DNA of 64,000 nt from Pelomonas margarita. Lineage in GTDB: Bacteria > Pseudomonadota > Gammaproteobacteria > Burkholderiales > Burkholderiaceae_C. Of the stretch, positions 25,930 to 34,986 are shown piece by piece. The notes below the pieces were generated by a model. The model worked only from the letters and a program-made list of their open reading frames with translations, ran no database searches and was not told the DNA's origin. Position 1 is the stretch's first letter; every line of letters begins with the position of its first letter. Made by a program: the position numbers and the translations under genes. The stretch is from the NCBI RefSeq assembly GCF_043555875.1, contig NZ_JBIGHW010000005.1:272328-336327 (forward strand), in the 5' to 3' direction.

Positions 25930-28900
25930 ATGTCACGCTTCTTCATCGACCGCCCCATCTTCGCGTGGGTGCTGGCCATCGTCGTGATGCTGGCCGGCGC
26001 GCTGTCCATCCGCACGCTGCCGGTCTCGCAATACCCGAGCATTGCGCCGCCGCAGGTCTCCATCAATGCCACCTACCCCGGCGCCTCGGCCAAGACGCTG
26101 GAAGACACCGTCACCCAGGTCATCGAGCAAAAGCTCAAGGGCATTGATGGCCTGACCTACATGTCCTCCACGTCGGACTCGCAGGGCAACGCCAGCATCA
26201 CACTGACCTTCGCCGCCGGCACCAACCCCGACACCGCCCAGGTGCAGGTGCAGAACAAGCTGGCCGCCGCCACACCGCTGCTGCCGCAGGAAGTGCAACG
26301 CCAGGGCGTGCAGGTGGTGAAGTCCACGATCAACTTCCTGATGGTGGTGGGCTTCGTGTCGGAGGACGGCAAGCTCTCCGGCACCGACCTGTCGGACTAC
26401 GTGTCCACCAACGTGCTGGACCCGTTGAGCCGCGTGGAAGGCGTGGGCGAGGTGCAGCTGTTCGGCGCGCAGTACGCGATGCGCATCTGGCTGAACCCCA
26501 ACCAGCTCAACCAGCACGGCCTGACGCCGGCCGACGTGTCCGCCGCCATCCAGGCGCAGAACGCGCAGGTCTCCGCCGGCCAACTGGGCGCCGCGCCCGC
26601 CAACGTGGGCCAGCAGCTCAACGCCACCGTGACGGCGCAGAGCCGGCTGCAGACCCCCGAGCAGTTCCGCAACATCGTGCTGAAGACGGCCGCCGACGGC
26701 GCCACCGTGCATCTGCGTGACGTCGCCCGCGTGGAGCTGGGCGCGGAGAGCTACGCCACCGTGTCGCGCTACAACGGCAAGCCCGCCGCAGGCGTGGCCG
26801 TGAAGCTGGCCACCGGCGCCAACGCGCTGTCCACGGCCAAGGCCGTCGAGGCGGAACTCCAGCGCATGGAGGGCTTCATGCCCGCCGGCGTGAAGGCCGT
26901 CATCCCGTACGACAGCACGCCCTTCGTCGAAGTCTCCATCCACGAGGTGGTGAAGACGCTGATCGAGGCGGTGATCCTCGTGTTCCTGGTGATGTATCTG
27001 TTCCTGCAGAACTTCCGCGCCACGCTGATCCCGACGATCGCGGTGCCGGTGGTGCTGCTGGGGACCTTCGGCGTCATGGCCGCGGCGGGCTTTTCCATCA
27101 ACACGCTGACGATGTTCGGCCTGGTGCTGGCCATCGGCCTGCTGGTGGACGACGCCATCGTCGTCGTCGAGAACGTGGAGCGCGTGATGACGGAGGAAGG
27201 CCTGTCCCCGGTAGAGGCCACGCGCAAGTCCATGGGCCAGATCACCGGCGCGCTGGTGGGCATCGCCCTCGTGCTGTCGGCCGTGTTCGTCCCGATGGCC
27301 TTCTTCGGCGGGTCCACCGGCGTCATCTACCGCCAGTTCTCCATCACCATCGTGTCGGCCATGGTGCTGTCGGTGTTCGTCGCCCTGGTGCTGACGCCGG
27401 CGCTGTGCGCCACGCTGCTCAAGCCGGGCCACGGTCCGGCCACGCGCGGCTTCTTCGGTGCCTTCAACCGGCGCTTTGACAGCGCCACCACCGGCTACCA
27501 GGGCGTCGTCGCGCGCATGCTGCGCCGCTGGGGCCGTCACCTGGTGGTCTACGGCGCGCTGGTGCTGGGCATGGCCTGGCTGTTCATGCGGCTGCCCACG
27601 TCCTTCCTGCCGGAAGAAGACCAGGGCATCCTGTTCTCGCAGATCCAGCTGCCGGCCGGCGCCACGCAGGCGCGCACGATGGACGTCGTTCAACGCGTGG
27701 AGAACCACTTCCTGCAGAACGAGAAGGACAACGTCGAGTCCGTGTTCGCCGTCACCGGCTTCAGCTTCGCCGGCCGTGGCGAGAACATGGCCATCGGCTT
27801 CGTGAAGCTCAAGGACTGGGGCGAGCGCAAGAGCGCCGCCCAGCAGGTGCAGGCCATCGCCGGCCGCGCGATGGGCGCCTTCATGCAGTTCCGCGACGCC
27901 TCCGTCTTCGCGTTCGCACCACCGGCCGTGCTGGAGCTGGGCAACGCCAGCGGCTTCGACATCTACCTGCAGGACCAGGGCGGCGTGGGCCGCGACGCGC
28001 TCGTCGCTGCGCGCAACCAGTTCCTGGGCCTGGCCGCCAAGGACCCGACGCTGGTGGCCGTGCGCCCCAACGGCCTGGCCGACGCGCCACAGCTGCGCCT
28101 GGACGTAGACACGGCCAAGGCCGGTGCCCTGGGCCTGTCGGTCGCCGACATCAACAGCCTGCTGTCCACCGCCTGGGGCGGCGCCTACGTGAACGACTTC
28201 ATCGACCGCGGCCGCGTGAAGAAGGTCTACCTGCAGGCCGACGCTGCCTACCGCATGCAGCCCGACGACCTGAACAGCTGGCGCGTGCGCAACGCGCAGG
28301 GCCAGATGGTGCCGTTCTCGGCTTTCGGCACGGCGAGCTGGGAGCTGGGCTCGCCCCGCCTGGAGCGCTACAACGGCCTGCCCGCACTGGAAGTGCTGGG
28401 CCAGCCGGCGCCGGGCCAGAGCTCGGGTGCGGCGATGAAGTCGGTGGAAGCCATCGTCGCCCAGCTGCCCCCGGGCATAGCCGTGAGCTGGACGGGCCTG
28501 TCCTACCAGGAACGCCTGACCGGCGACCAGGCACCCATGCTGTACGCGATCTCGCTGCTGGTGGTGTTCCTGTGCCTGGCCGCGCTGTACGAGAGCTGGA
28601 GCATCCCGTTCTCGGTGATGCTGGTGGTGCCGCTGGGCGTCATCGGCGCGCTGCTGGCAGCAACGCTGCGTGGCCTGTCCAACGACGTGTACTTCCAGGT
28701 CGGCCTGCTGACGACCATCGGCCTGTCGGCCAAGAACGCCATTCTCATCGTCGAGTTCGCCAAGGAGCAGATGGAGGCCGGCCGCGACGCCGTCACCGCC
28801 ACGCTGGAGGCCGTGCGCCTGCGGCTGCGCCCCATCTTGATGACGTCGCTGGCCTTCGCGCTGGGTGTGTTGCCGCTGGCGATCGCCACCGGCGCCGGCT

Positions 28901-29073
28901 CGGGCAGTCAGAACGCCATCGGCACCGGCGTGCTGGGCGGCATGTTGAGCGCGACGGTGCTGGGCATCTTCTTTGTGCCCGTGTTCTTCGTCGCCGTGCA
29001 GACCTGGTTCCCCAAGAAGACTTCCCCGGCGCACGCCCCGAAGGCGGCACCCCAAGCCCTGGAGGGCGTGTGA
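25930..29073 (+). CDS. RND multidrug efflux pump, HAE1 family (AcrB/MexB type)
   Basis: 1047-aa inner-membrane proton antiporter that exports drugs or other hydrophobic compounds. The N-terminus MSRFFIDRPIFAWVLAIVVM is the standard HAE1 start; LLVDDAIVVVENVERVM holds the paired Asp residues of TM4 needed for proton relay; GLSAKNAILIVEFAKEQ marks TM10 with its conserved Lys; twelve membrane helices and two large periplasmic loops are evident. It starts 15 bp after the adaptor gene, and the channel gene starts one base after its stop. Substrates cannot be predicted from sequence. Confidence 0.95.
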   Translation: MSRFFIDRPIFAWVLAIVVMLAGALSIRTLPVSQYPSIAPPQVSINATYPGASAKTLEDTVTQVIEQKLKGIDGLTYMSSTSDSQGNASITLTFAAGTNPDTAQVQVQNKLAAATPLLPQEVQRQGVQVVKSTINFLMVVGFVSEDGKLSGTDLSDYVSTNVLDPLSRVEGVGEVQLFGAQYAMRIWLNPNQLNQHGLTPADVSAAIQAQNAQVSAGQLGAAPANVGQQLNATVTAQSRLQTPEQFRNIVLKTAADGATVHLRDVARVELGAESYATVSRYNGKPAAGVAVKLATGANALSTAKAVEAELQRMEGFMPAGVKAVIPYDSTPFVEVSIHEVVKTLIEAVILVFLVMYLFLQNFRATLIPTIAVPVVLLGTFGVMAAAGFSINTLTMFGLVLAIGLLVDDAIVVVENVERVMTEEGLSPVEATRKSMGQITGALVGIALVLSAVFVPMAFFGGSTGVIYRQFSITIVSAMVLSVFVALVLTPALCATLLKPGHGPATRGFFGAFNRRFDSATTGYQGVVARMLRRWGRHLVVYGALVLGMAWLFMRLPTSFLPEEDQGILFSQIQLPAGATQARTMDVVQRVENHFLQNEKDNVESVFAVTGFSFAGRGENMAIGFVKLKDWGERKSAAQQVQAIAGRAMGAFMQFRDASVFAFAPPAVLELGNASGFDIYLQDQGGVGRDALVAARNQFLGLAAKDPTLVAVRPNGLADAPQLRLDVDTAKAGALGLSVADINSLLSTAWGGAYVNDFIDRGRVKKVYLQADAAYRMQPDDLNSWRVRNAQGQMVPFSAFGTASWELGSPRLERYNGLPALEVLGQPAPGQSSGAAMKSVEAIVAQLPPGIAVSWTGLSYQERLTGDQAPMLYAISLLVVFLCLAALYESWSIPFSVMLVVPLGVIGALLAATLRGLSNDVYFQVGLLTTIGLSAKNAILIVEFAKEQMEAGRDAVTATLEAVRLRLRPILMTSLAFALGVLPLAIATGAGSGSQNAIGTGVLGGMLSATVLGIFFVPVFFVAVQTWFPKKTSPAHAPKAAPQALEGV

Positions 29074-29074
29074 C

Positions 29075-30469
29075 ATGACCAAGTTCCTGACCATCCTCGC
29101 CGCGAGCCTCGCGCTGGCCGGCTGCGCCAGCATGGCGCCCACGTATGAGCGCCCTGCCGCCCCGGTGGCGACGCAATGGCCGGTGCCCCAGGGCAGCGCC
29201 ACGCAAGCCAAGGCCGCCGACCTCGGCTGGCGCGAGTTCTTCACTGACGCGCGGCTGCAAGCCCTGATCGAACAGGCGCTCGCGAACAACCGCGACCTGC
29301 GCGTGGCGGTGCTGAACGTGCAGCGCGCCCAGGCGCAATACGGCGTGCAGCAGGCCGACCGCCTGCCCAGCGTCAACGCCGCCGCGGCTCAATCGGCCAC
29401 GCGCTCGCCCGGCGGCAGCATCAGCCGCCAGTACACCGCCACGCTGGGCGTCAGTGCCTGGGAGCTGGACCTGTTCGGCCGCGTGAAGAGCCTCAACGAC
29501 GCGGCGCTGCAGCAATACCTCGCCACCGACGACGCCCGCCGCAGCGCGCAACTCAGCCTCGTCGCCGAAGTGGCGGGCGCCTACCTGACGCTGGCCGCCG
29601 ACCAGGAGAAGCTGCGTCTGGCCGAGCAGACGCTGCTGTCCCGCCAGGACGGCCTGCGCCTCACGCAGCGGCTGCAGGCGGCCGGCGTGGCCTCTGCGCT
29701 GGACCTGCGCCAGGCCGAGATCGCTGCCGAGACGGCGCAGACCGACCTCGCCGGGCTGACCACCCAGGTCGCGCAGGACCGCAATGCGCTGGCGCTGCTG
29801 GTGGGCCAGCCGCTGACGCCCGAGCAACTGCCCATGGCCGGCACCGCCACGGCCGTCACGCAGACCGCCGAGCTGGCCGCCGGCCTGCCCAGCGAGGTGC
29901 TGCTGGCCCGCCCCGACGTGCAGCAGGCCGAGCGCACGCTGCAGGCGGCCAACGCCAACATCGGCGCGGCACGCGCGGCCTTCTTCCCGCGCATCAGCCT
30001 CACGGCCAGCGCCGGCAGCGCCAGCGGCGAGCTGGACGGCCTGTTCCGCTCGGGCTCAGGCCTGTGGACCTTCATGCCGCAGGTGTCGCTGCCCATCTTC
30101 GACGCCGGCCGCAACCAGGCCAACCTGAGCATCGCCCAGGTGGACCGCGACATCGCGCTGGCGCAGTACGAAAAGGCCATCCAGGCGGCCTTCCGCGACG
30201 TGGCCGATGCGCTCGCCGCACGCGCCACACTGGGCCAGCAGATCGCGTCGCAGCAGCGGCTCGTGGCGCAGACGCAGGACGCGCTGCGGCTGGCCGAGGC
30301 GCGCTTCCGCCAGGGCCTGGACGACCGCCTCGCCACGCTGGACGCCCAGCGCTCGCTGTACGCCGCCGAGCAAGGCCTGATCAGCAGCCGGCTGGCGCAG
30401 CAGGTCAACCGCGTGACGCTGTACAAGGTGCTGGCCGGCGGCCAGGCCGGCACACAATCCAGCTCGTGA
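29075..30469 (+). CDS. Outer-membrane efflux lipoprotein, NodT/OprM type
   Basis: 464-aa TolC-like channel subunit. A lipobox LAGC at residues 14-17 follows the signal peptide, and two OEP repeats follow with characteristic motifs WWREFF-like (LGWREFFTDARLQALIEQAL), GVSAWELDLFGRVKSL and LPIFDAGRNQANLSIAQ. It completes the tripartite pump with the two upstream gene products. GGAGGG lies about 9 bp before the ATG at the end of the pump gene. Its stop overlaps the GTG start of the TetR gene. Confidence 0.93.
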   Translation: MTKFLTILAASLALAGCASMAPTYERPAAPVATQWPVPQGSATQAKAADLGWREFFTDARLQALIEQALANNRDLRVAVLNVQRAQAQYGVQQADRLPSVNAAAAQSATRSPGGSISRQYTATLGVSAWELDLFGRVKSLNDAALQQYLATDDARRSAQLSLVAEVAGAYLTLAADQEKLRLAEQTLLSRQDGLRLTQRLQAAGVASALDLRQAEIAAETAQTDLAGLTTQVAQDRNALALLVGQPLTPEQLPMAGTATAVTQTAELAAGLPSEVLLARPDVQQAERTLQAANANIGAARAAFFPRISLTASAGSASGELDGLFRSGSGLWTFMPQVSLPIFDAGRNQANLSIAQVDRDIALAQYEKAIQAAFRDVADALAARATLGQQIASQQRLVAQTQDALRLAEARFRQGLDDRLATLDAQRSLYAAEQGLISSRLAQQVNRVTLYKVLAGGQAGTQSSS

Positions 30470-31074
30470 CTGTCACCACCACTCCCTCCGACCGCACGCT
30501 GGCCCGACGCCAGCAAGTGCTGGACGCCGCGGCCGACTGTTTTCGCCGCCGCGGCTTCCACGCCGCCAGCATGGCCGAGATCGCCAAGACGGCGGGCATG
30601 AGCCCGGGCCACATCTACAACCTGTTCGAGAACAAGGACGACATCATTGCGGCCATCGTCGAGCGGGACTGCGAGGACGTGCTGGCCCGCATCGCCGAGT
30701 TCCGCCAGGCCGGTGACCTGCTGGAGACGCTGCTGGCCGGCACCGAAGAGGCCATCGACGAGCACAGCCAGGTGGCCGAGGCCGCACTGCAGCTGGAGGT
30801 GCTGGCCGAAGCCAGCCGCAACCCCAAGCTCGCGGCCGTCGTGCAGCAGAGCCAGGCGCTGGTGAACGCAAAGGCCCAGGAGCTGATCCGCCAAAGCCTG
30901 GGCGAGCAGGCGGACCGCCTTCCCGCCGGCGAGATCCAGGGCCGCGCGCTGATGCTGGGCGCGCTGTTCAACGGGCTGACCGCGCTGAGCGTGCGCGATC
31001 CGGCGATGTCGCAGCGCGTGCCGGCCATGGCGCCGGTCATGCGGCGCGTGCTGCAGGTGCTGCTGGCACCGTAG
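30466..31074 (+). CDS. TetR-family repressor of the efflux operon
   Basis: 202 aa. The N-terminal helix-turn-helix is clear: VLDAAADCFRRRGFHAASM then AEIAKTAGMSPGHIYNLFEN, followed by KDDIIAAIVERD. The C-terminal ligand-binding half is helical and unclassified. It starts at GTG 30466, overlapping the channel gene stop (GTGA), so it is translated with the operon it probably represses. The two GAATG/CATTC palindromes at the operon promoter are its likely sites. An inducer, perhaps a pump substrate, would release it. Confidence 0.88.
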   Translation: MTVTTTPSDRTLARRQQVLDAAADCFRRRGFHAASMAEIAKTAGMSPGHIYNLFENKDDIIAAIVERDCEDVLARIAEFRQAGDLLETLLAGTEEAIDEHSQVAEAALQLEVLAEASRNPKLAAVVQQSQALVNAKAQELIRQSLGEQADRLPAGEIQGRALMLGALFNGLTALSVRDPAMSQRVPAMAPVMRRVLQVLLAP

Positions 31075-31091
31075 CGGAGACAATGCGGGGC

Positions 31092-31907
31092 ATGAGCACC
31101 CTGCCCCGCCCTCCGCAGCAATACGAAGATTTCATGCGCCATGTGTTCGAGCATGGCGTGCGCAAGAGCGACCGCACTGGCACTGGCACCCGCAGCGTGT
31201 TTGGCCACCAGATGCGCTTCGACCTCGCCCAGGGCTTTCCGCTGGTGACGACGAAGAAGGTGCACCTGAAGTCCATCATCCTGGAGCTGCTGTGGTTCCT
31301 GCGCGGCGACAGCAACGTCCAATGGCTGCAGGAACGCGGCGTGACGATCTGGAACGAATGGGCGCGCGAGGACGGCGACCTCGGCCCCGTGTATGGCGTG
31401 CAATGGCGCAACTGGCCCACACCCGACGGCGGCCACATCGACCAGATTGCCGAGGTCGTGCAGACGCTCAAGAGCAACCCCGACAGCCGCCGCATTATCG
31501 TCAGCGCGTGGAACGTGGCCGACCTGTCCAAGATGGCCCTGATGCCCTGCCACGCGTTCTTCCAGTTCTACGTGGCGGACGGGAAGCTGAGCTGCCAGCT
31601 CTACCAGCGCTCGGCCGACATCTTTCTCGGCGTGCCGTTCAACATCGCGTCCTACGCGCTGCTGACCATGATGCTGGCCCAGCAATGCGACCTGGCACTC
31701 GGCGACTTCATCTGGACCGGCGGCGACTGCCACATCTACGACAACCACGTGGAGCAGGTGCAGACACAACTCGCCCGCGAGCCGCGCGCCTACCCATTGA
31801 TGACGATCACGCGCCGCCCGGCGTCCATCTTCGACTACGCCTTCGAAGACTTCGAGCTCAGCGGCTACGACCCGCATCCGGCCATCAAGGCGCCGGTGGC
31901 GGTATGA
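31092..31907 (+). CDS. thyA: Thymidylate synthase
   Basis: Makes dTMP from dUMP using methylene-tetrahydrofolate. 271 aa, near the E. coli length. The nucleophile Cys is in MALMPCHAFFQFY, with the dUMP-binding QRSADIFLGVPFNIASYA and HIYDNHVEQ further on; RKSDRTGTGTRSVFGHQMRF is the conserved N-terminal part. ATG 31092 is preferred over ATG 31083 because the family begins this close to the conserved block. It is coupled (ATGA) to folA, which regenerates tetrahydrofolate from the dihydrofolate released by this reaction. Confidence 0.96.
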   Translation: MSTLPRPPQQYEDFMRHVFEHGVRKSDRTGTGTRSVFGHQMRFDLAQGFPLVTTKKVHLKSIILELLWFLRGDSNVQWLQERGVTIWNEWAREDGDLGPVYGVQWRNWPTPDGGHIDQIAEVVQTLKSNPDSRRIIVSAWNVADLSKMALMPCHAFFQFYVADGKLSCQLYQRSADIFLGVPFNIASYALLTMMLAQQCDLALGDFIWTGGDCHIYDNHVEQVQTQLAREPRAYPLMTITRRPASIFDYAFEDFELSGYDPHPAIKAPVAV

Positions 31908-32398
31908 GCACGATCACGCTGGTTGCCGCCGTCGCCCGCGACGGTGCCATCGGCCGCGACAACGCGCTGCTGTGGCATCTGCCGGAAGACCTGGCGCGCT
32001 TTCGGGCGCTGACCACCGGCAAGCCGGTCATCATGGGCCGCAAGACCTGGGACTCACTACCGGCCAAGTTCCGCCCCCTGCCCGGCCGGCGCAACCTGGT
32101 TGTCAGCCGCTCGGCGAGCGCACTGCCCGGTGCCGAGGTATTCGCCAGCCTGGACGCGGCGCTGACCGCCTGCACGGAGCCCGAGATCTGCGTGATCGGC
32201 GGCAGCGAGATCTATGCGCTGGCGCTGCCCCACGCCCACCGGCTGGCGCTGACCGAGGTGGACGCAGCGTTTCCCGACGCCGACCGGCACTTCCCGGCCT
32301 GGCCGCGCCAACACTTCACCACGGCAAGCCGCGAGGCGCACACGGGCGCCAACGGCCTGAGGTTCGAGTTCGTCGACTACGTGCGCTGCGCGGGCTGA
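31904..32398 (+). CDS. folA: Dihydrofolate reductase
   Basis: Reduces dihydrofolate to tetrahydrofolate with NADPH; target of trimethoprim. 164 aa. ITLVAAVARDGAIGRDNALLWHLPEDL at the N-terminus is the standard DHFR start with the substrate-binding Glu/Asp in LPEDL, GRKTWDSLP binds cofactor, and ICVIGGSEIYALALP is the C-terminal cofactor motif. It overlaps the thyA stop as ATGA, the classic thyA-folA pair. A terminator-like hairpin follows about 35 bp later. Confidence 0.96.
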   Translation: MSTITLVAAVARDGAIGRDNALLWHLPEDLARFRALTTGKPVIMGRKTWDSLPAKFRPLPGRRNLVVSRSASALPGAEVFASLDAALTACTEPEICVIGGSEIYALALPHAHRLALTEVDAAFPDADRHFPAWPRQHFTTASREAHTGANGLRFEFVDYVRCAG

Positions 32399-32422
32399 GT
32401 CGCGGCCGCCCCTGCGGCGCCA

Positions 32423-32452
32423 GAAACGACAAACCTGGCGCAAGGCCGGGTT
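32423..32452 (+). repeat. Terminator-like hairpin, copy 1 of a 30-bp repeat
   Basis: Contains AACCTGGC (32432-32439) and GCCGGGTT (32445-32452), a hairpin with one G-T pair. The 30 bp differ at only one position from 34946-34975, the terminator of the tRNA-Val genes. It may terminate folA; no T-run follows on the plus strand. Together the two copies bracket hipBA and the DUF4124 gene. Confidence 0.6.
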
Positions 32453-32517
32453 GATGATGCCAACGCCAATCATGGCCCCTTGGGGGTGTCTGCACGCCCG
32501 TGCGATGGATGCAGCGC

Positions 32518-33743
32518 TCAGGCCATGCGCTGCTGGTTCGCTTGGATGGCCGCACACAGGGTCTTGACCGTCATGGGCCGAATCGCATGACGCTTCGCGC
32601 GCGTGGCAACAGTTTGCGCCACGGCCAAAGCCCGGTCCACGACGGCCTGCGCGACATCAACGTCGACGCCACCTTGCTTCGCCAGCTTTAGCATGTGGTT
32701 GCGCGTGATGTGGCAGCCCTCTCCACAGCCTCCATCTGGTGTTCACCGCCCGGCCCTTCGTTGAAGGTCAAGTCGTAGGCCGGCGCGAGCCGCCAGCTGC
32801 GGTCCCGCCCCAGCCGGTAGGAGAAGTTTTTGGCATGGTCGTCGCGGTTATTGAAGACCACGTTGAACACCGCGCGCTCATAGGCCTTGTCCACCTCGAC
32901 CTGACTGCGGGTGATGAAGCGCGTGGCACGCAGGAAGGTGAGGTAGTCCACCGAGGAAGGCAAGCGGAAGTTGGTATGCATGAGCCCGGCAAGGGTGTGT
33001 ACGGGAACGCGCATCCCGTCTTCCACGTCGAAGCGCCGGATCCCGAAGGCCGCGAGCTTCTTGTCCAGGTCGAAGTAGCGGGTGGTCGGCATGTTCAGTC
33101 CTGACGCGCCAGCGAGCTCCGCATAAAGCACCTCGATGGCGCAGGCCTCCTTGTGCTCGTCCTGAGCCTGGAACTTCACCAGCCATGCTTCTGAGCCCTC
33201 GAACGGGACGGTGCTCATGAAGCCGGTGGCGGGGTTGTAGTGCACCAGGACTTTGGGGCGAGCGCCGTGAGGCGAACCACCCATCACCGCCAGCCTGCGC
33301 AGCGCGTCACTGTCCTTGTCCGAGATGATGACCCTGGCTTGCTGCGCCAACTCCAGCAACTGCACGTCCGCGGCTGGCAGATCCATGTTCTCTGCCGGCT
33401 CGAAGTACAGCGCTCCGATCGCCCGGCCGTTGATGAACGCCAGCCGGTCCAACGGCGACACGCTGGCGGGGTTGCGACCGTGCTGGCGAAACAGTCGGTC
33501 CATCAGCAGCAGCCCCCAGCCATCGGGCAGCGCATCCGCCACGAGCCCGGGCAGGCGCATCTGGTGGGCGGAGAAGTCGCCGTACGCCGACGCGCGCAGG
33601 GCCAGATGGCGGGGAGACAGTTCCAGTCCCTGCCGCAGCGCTTCGGCGGAGTATTCGAAGAGCAGGTGCTGCCCATCATCGGCCAGCGTGCCCAACAGCC
33701 ATCGCTCACCCCAGCCCTCGTAGTAGACGAAAAGCTTCTTCAT
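32518..33743 (-). pseudogene. hipA: HipA-type Ser/Thr kinase toxin, frameshifted near its 3' end
   Basis: The 5' frame encodes a nearly complete HipA: N-terminal HipA_N region (LGTLADDGQHLLFEYSAEAL), FSAHQMRLPGLVADALPDGW, the Gly-rich GGSPHGARPK loop, and the kinase core with catalytic NNRDDHAKNFSY and metal-binding LAPAYDLTFN. At about 32723-32724 a G appears to be missing from the run after GTG (minus strand), so the main frame ends at 32688 while homologous sequence (HITRNHMLKLAKQGGVDVDV) continues in another frame to a stop at 32518. The catalytic residues are intact and only the last 65-70 residues are displaced. It could be a true loss-of-function or a sequencing error. HipA normally phosphorylates glutamyl-tRNA synthetase. 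Confidence 0.85.
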
Positions 33744-33746
33744 GGG

Positions 33747-34088
33747 TCAGGCCTTGGAGGTTGCTGCGCCCGTGCCCGTACCTTTGGGCTTGCGGGGCGC
33801 CCGCTGGCGCTGCGCGCGCTGGGCTTGTTCCATCTGTGCAATCGAGCGCACCTCCAGCACGAACGCTTGCTGCAGGTGCTGGGTCAGGCCCAGTGCCTGC
33901 ACCACACGAATGAGCGAGGTCACGGTGCTCTGGCCACTCTTCTCCAGCGCCTTGACCGTGCCCGCGGAAACGCCAGCACGCAGCGCCAACTCAGACTGTT
34001 GAACCCCCTGGGCCAGCCGAGCCGCCTTCAGACGGCCGGCCAGTTCCTGAGCGATTTCGTCGGCCGTTGCGAAGCTGAAGTCCAGCAT
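33747..34088 (-). CDS. hipB: HipB-type antitoxin/repressor
   Basis: 113 aa. A Cro/C1-type helix-turn-helix occupies about residues 18-70 (LKAARLAQGVQQSELALRAG..GTVKALEKSGQ), followed by a basic C-terminal tail (RQRAPRKPKGTGTG). It precedes hipA by 3 bp in the antitoxin-first layout, and would bind HipA and repress the operon at the repeated sites upstream. The start at 34088 is chosen because MLDFSFATADEIAQEL begins the domain; the frame extends further but crosses the operator region. Confidence 0.88.
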   Translation of the reverse strand: MLDFSFATADEIAQELAGRLKAARLAQGVQQSELALRAGVSAGTVKALEKSGQSTVTSLIRVVQALGLTQHLQQAFVLEVRSIAQMEQAQRAQRQRAPRKPKGTGTGAATSKA

Positions 34089-34130
34089 GCTGTCTCTTAA
34101 CTGATGAAATCCGTGTTTAATGCATAGAAA

Positions 34131-34211
34131 TCTATCCTTTAGAACAACAAAAATCAAGGCATCGACAGGCAATAAGGGGCAGCGATCTATCCTTTAAAAC
34201 GACAGAAATCA
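34131..34211 (-). promoter_or_regulatory. hipBA operator region: two 26-bp direct repeats
   Basis: Copies at 34131-34156 and 34186-34211 begin TCTATCCTTTA and differ at three positions; they start 55 bp apart, about five helical turns. GGATAGA at 34218-34224 and CATAGA at 34123-34128 supply inverted half-sites. E. coli HipB binds TATCC..GGATA, so these are the likely HipB sites. The region is AT-rich relative to its surroundings. Confidence 0.65.
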
Positions 34212-34316
34212 TTTAATGGATAGAAAGCTGACCACAAAATCGCAACCAACCACGCCAGCATGGCGTGCGTCAGTCTTTGCGAGCAGCTGATGCAGCCCGG
34301 CGGGCGCTCACGGGAA

Positions 34317-34955
34317 CTACTTGCCCGCGGCCTGTTTTGCTGCGACCAAGCTGGTGTTGAGTTGTCGAAGTCGCTCTAGGTCGATGTCGTTCAGCGCCTT
34401 GTACTTCGCGGCGACCGCTTGCATTTCCGCGCTGATCGACTGCTCATAGGTCGCGTCCGCAAGGTTGTTGTTTGCGAACTGCTTGCGGTTGCGCAGGTCC
34501 ACTAGCTCGCGATCCATTGCACCGCTTCGGCCGGCAATGCTTGATTCGGCGGCGCGTATCTCCTGTTCGAGCTCTCGGACACGCCGGTCAGCTTCCATCT
34601 GCTTCACGATGCGCGGTTCTCCGGTCACAACATCCCGGAGTGTTGTGATGCCATCGCTCGGGCGATTGGATGCCGCATCGGGCGGTGGCGTTTTCAGCAC
34701 TAGCGCTTGCTGCTTCCCGCCGGCGGCACAGGGCATCTGCTGGAAGCTGGCCTTTCCATCGGCGCCTGTGCACTTGAACTGCGCCATGACCACGGTCGGC
34801 GCAAAGAGCAGCACCGCTGCGAAATGGCGCAGGTGACTGCCCCCACAGCACCGTACAGAGCGATGCCGACTAGGGCGAGCAGCTACAGCGCGCGGTGGTT
34901 CGGGCAAGCAGTGCAGCGCCTGCCATGAAGCCCAGAATGGGGCCGGAAACGACAA
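34317..34955 (-). CDS. DUF4124-type exported protein (start uncertain)
   Basis: Up to 212 aa. A signal-peptide-like segment (RHFAAVLLFAPTVVMAQ) leads into FKCTGADGKASFQQMPCAA, the N-terminal pattern of DUF4124 proteins with two cysteines. A helical, charged middle (MEADRRVRELEQEIRAAES) is probably coiled coil. No ATG precedes the signal: a CTG at 34832 would open it directly, while TTG 34907 or TTG 34955 give long N-terminal extensions without sense. The 5' end may have been altered by recombination, since the tRNA terminator repeat begins right here (34946). Function unknown. Confidence 0.55.
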   Translation of the reverse strand: MSFPAPFWASWQALHCLPEPPRAVAARPSRHRSVRCCGGSHLRHFAAVLLFAPTVVMAQFKCTGADGKASFQQMPCAAGGKQQALVLKTPPPDAASNRPSDGITTLRDVVTGEPRIVKQMEADRRVRELEQEIRAAESSIAGRSGAMDRELVDLRNRKQFANNNLADATYEQSISAEMQAVAAKYKALNDIDLERLRQLNTSLVAAKQAAGK

Positions 34956-34976
34956 ACCCGGCGCAAGGCCGGGTTT
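34946..34976 (-). terminator. Terminator of the tRNA-Val genes, copy 2 of a 30-bp repeat
   Basis: AAACCCGGC (34954-34962) pairs perfectly with GCCGGGTTT (34968-34976) around a 5-nt loop. Read on the minus strand it lies 11 bp after the first tRNA's CCA end. The 30 bp from 34946 are repeated with one difference at 32423-32452. Confidence 0.75.
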
Positions 34977-34986
34977 GGTGGGTGTT

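Noticed and set aside
25933..29376. 1147-aa open frame on the minus strand opposite the RND pump
   Set aside because: It is an antisense shadow of a strongly recognised gene in high-GC DNA; the protein is low-complexity His/Gln/Arg-rich with no domain or ribosome-binding site.
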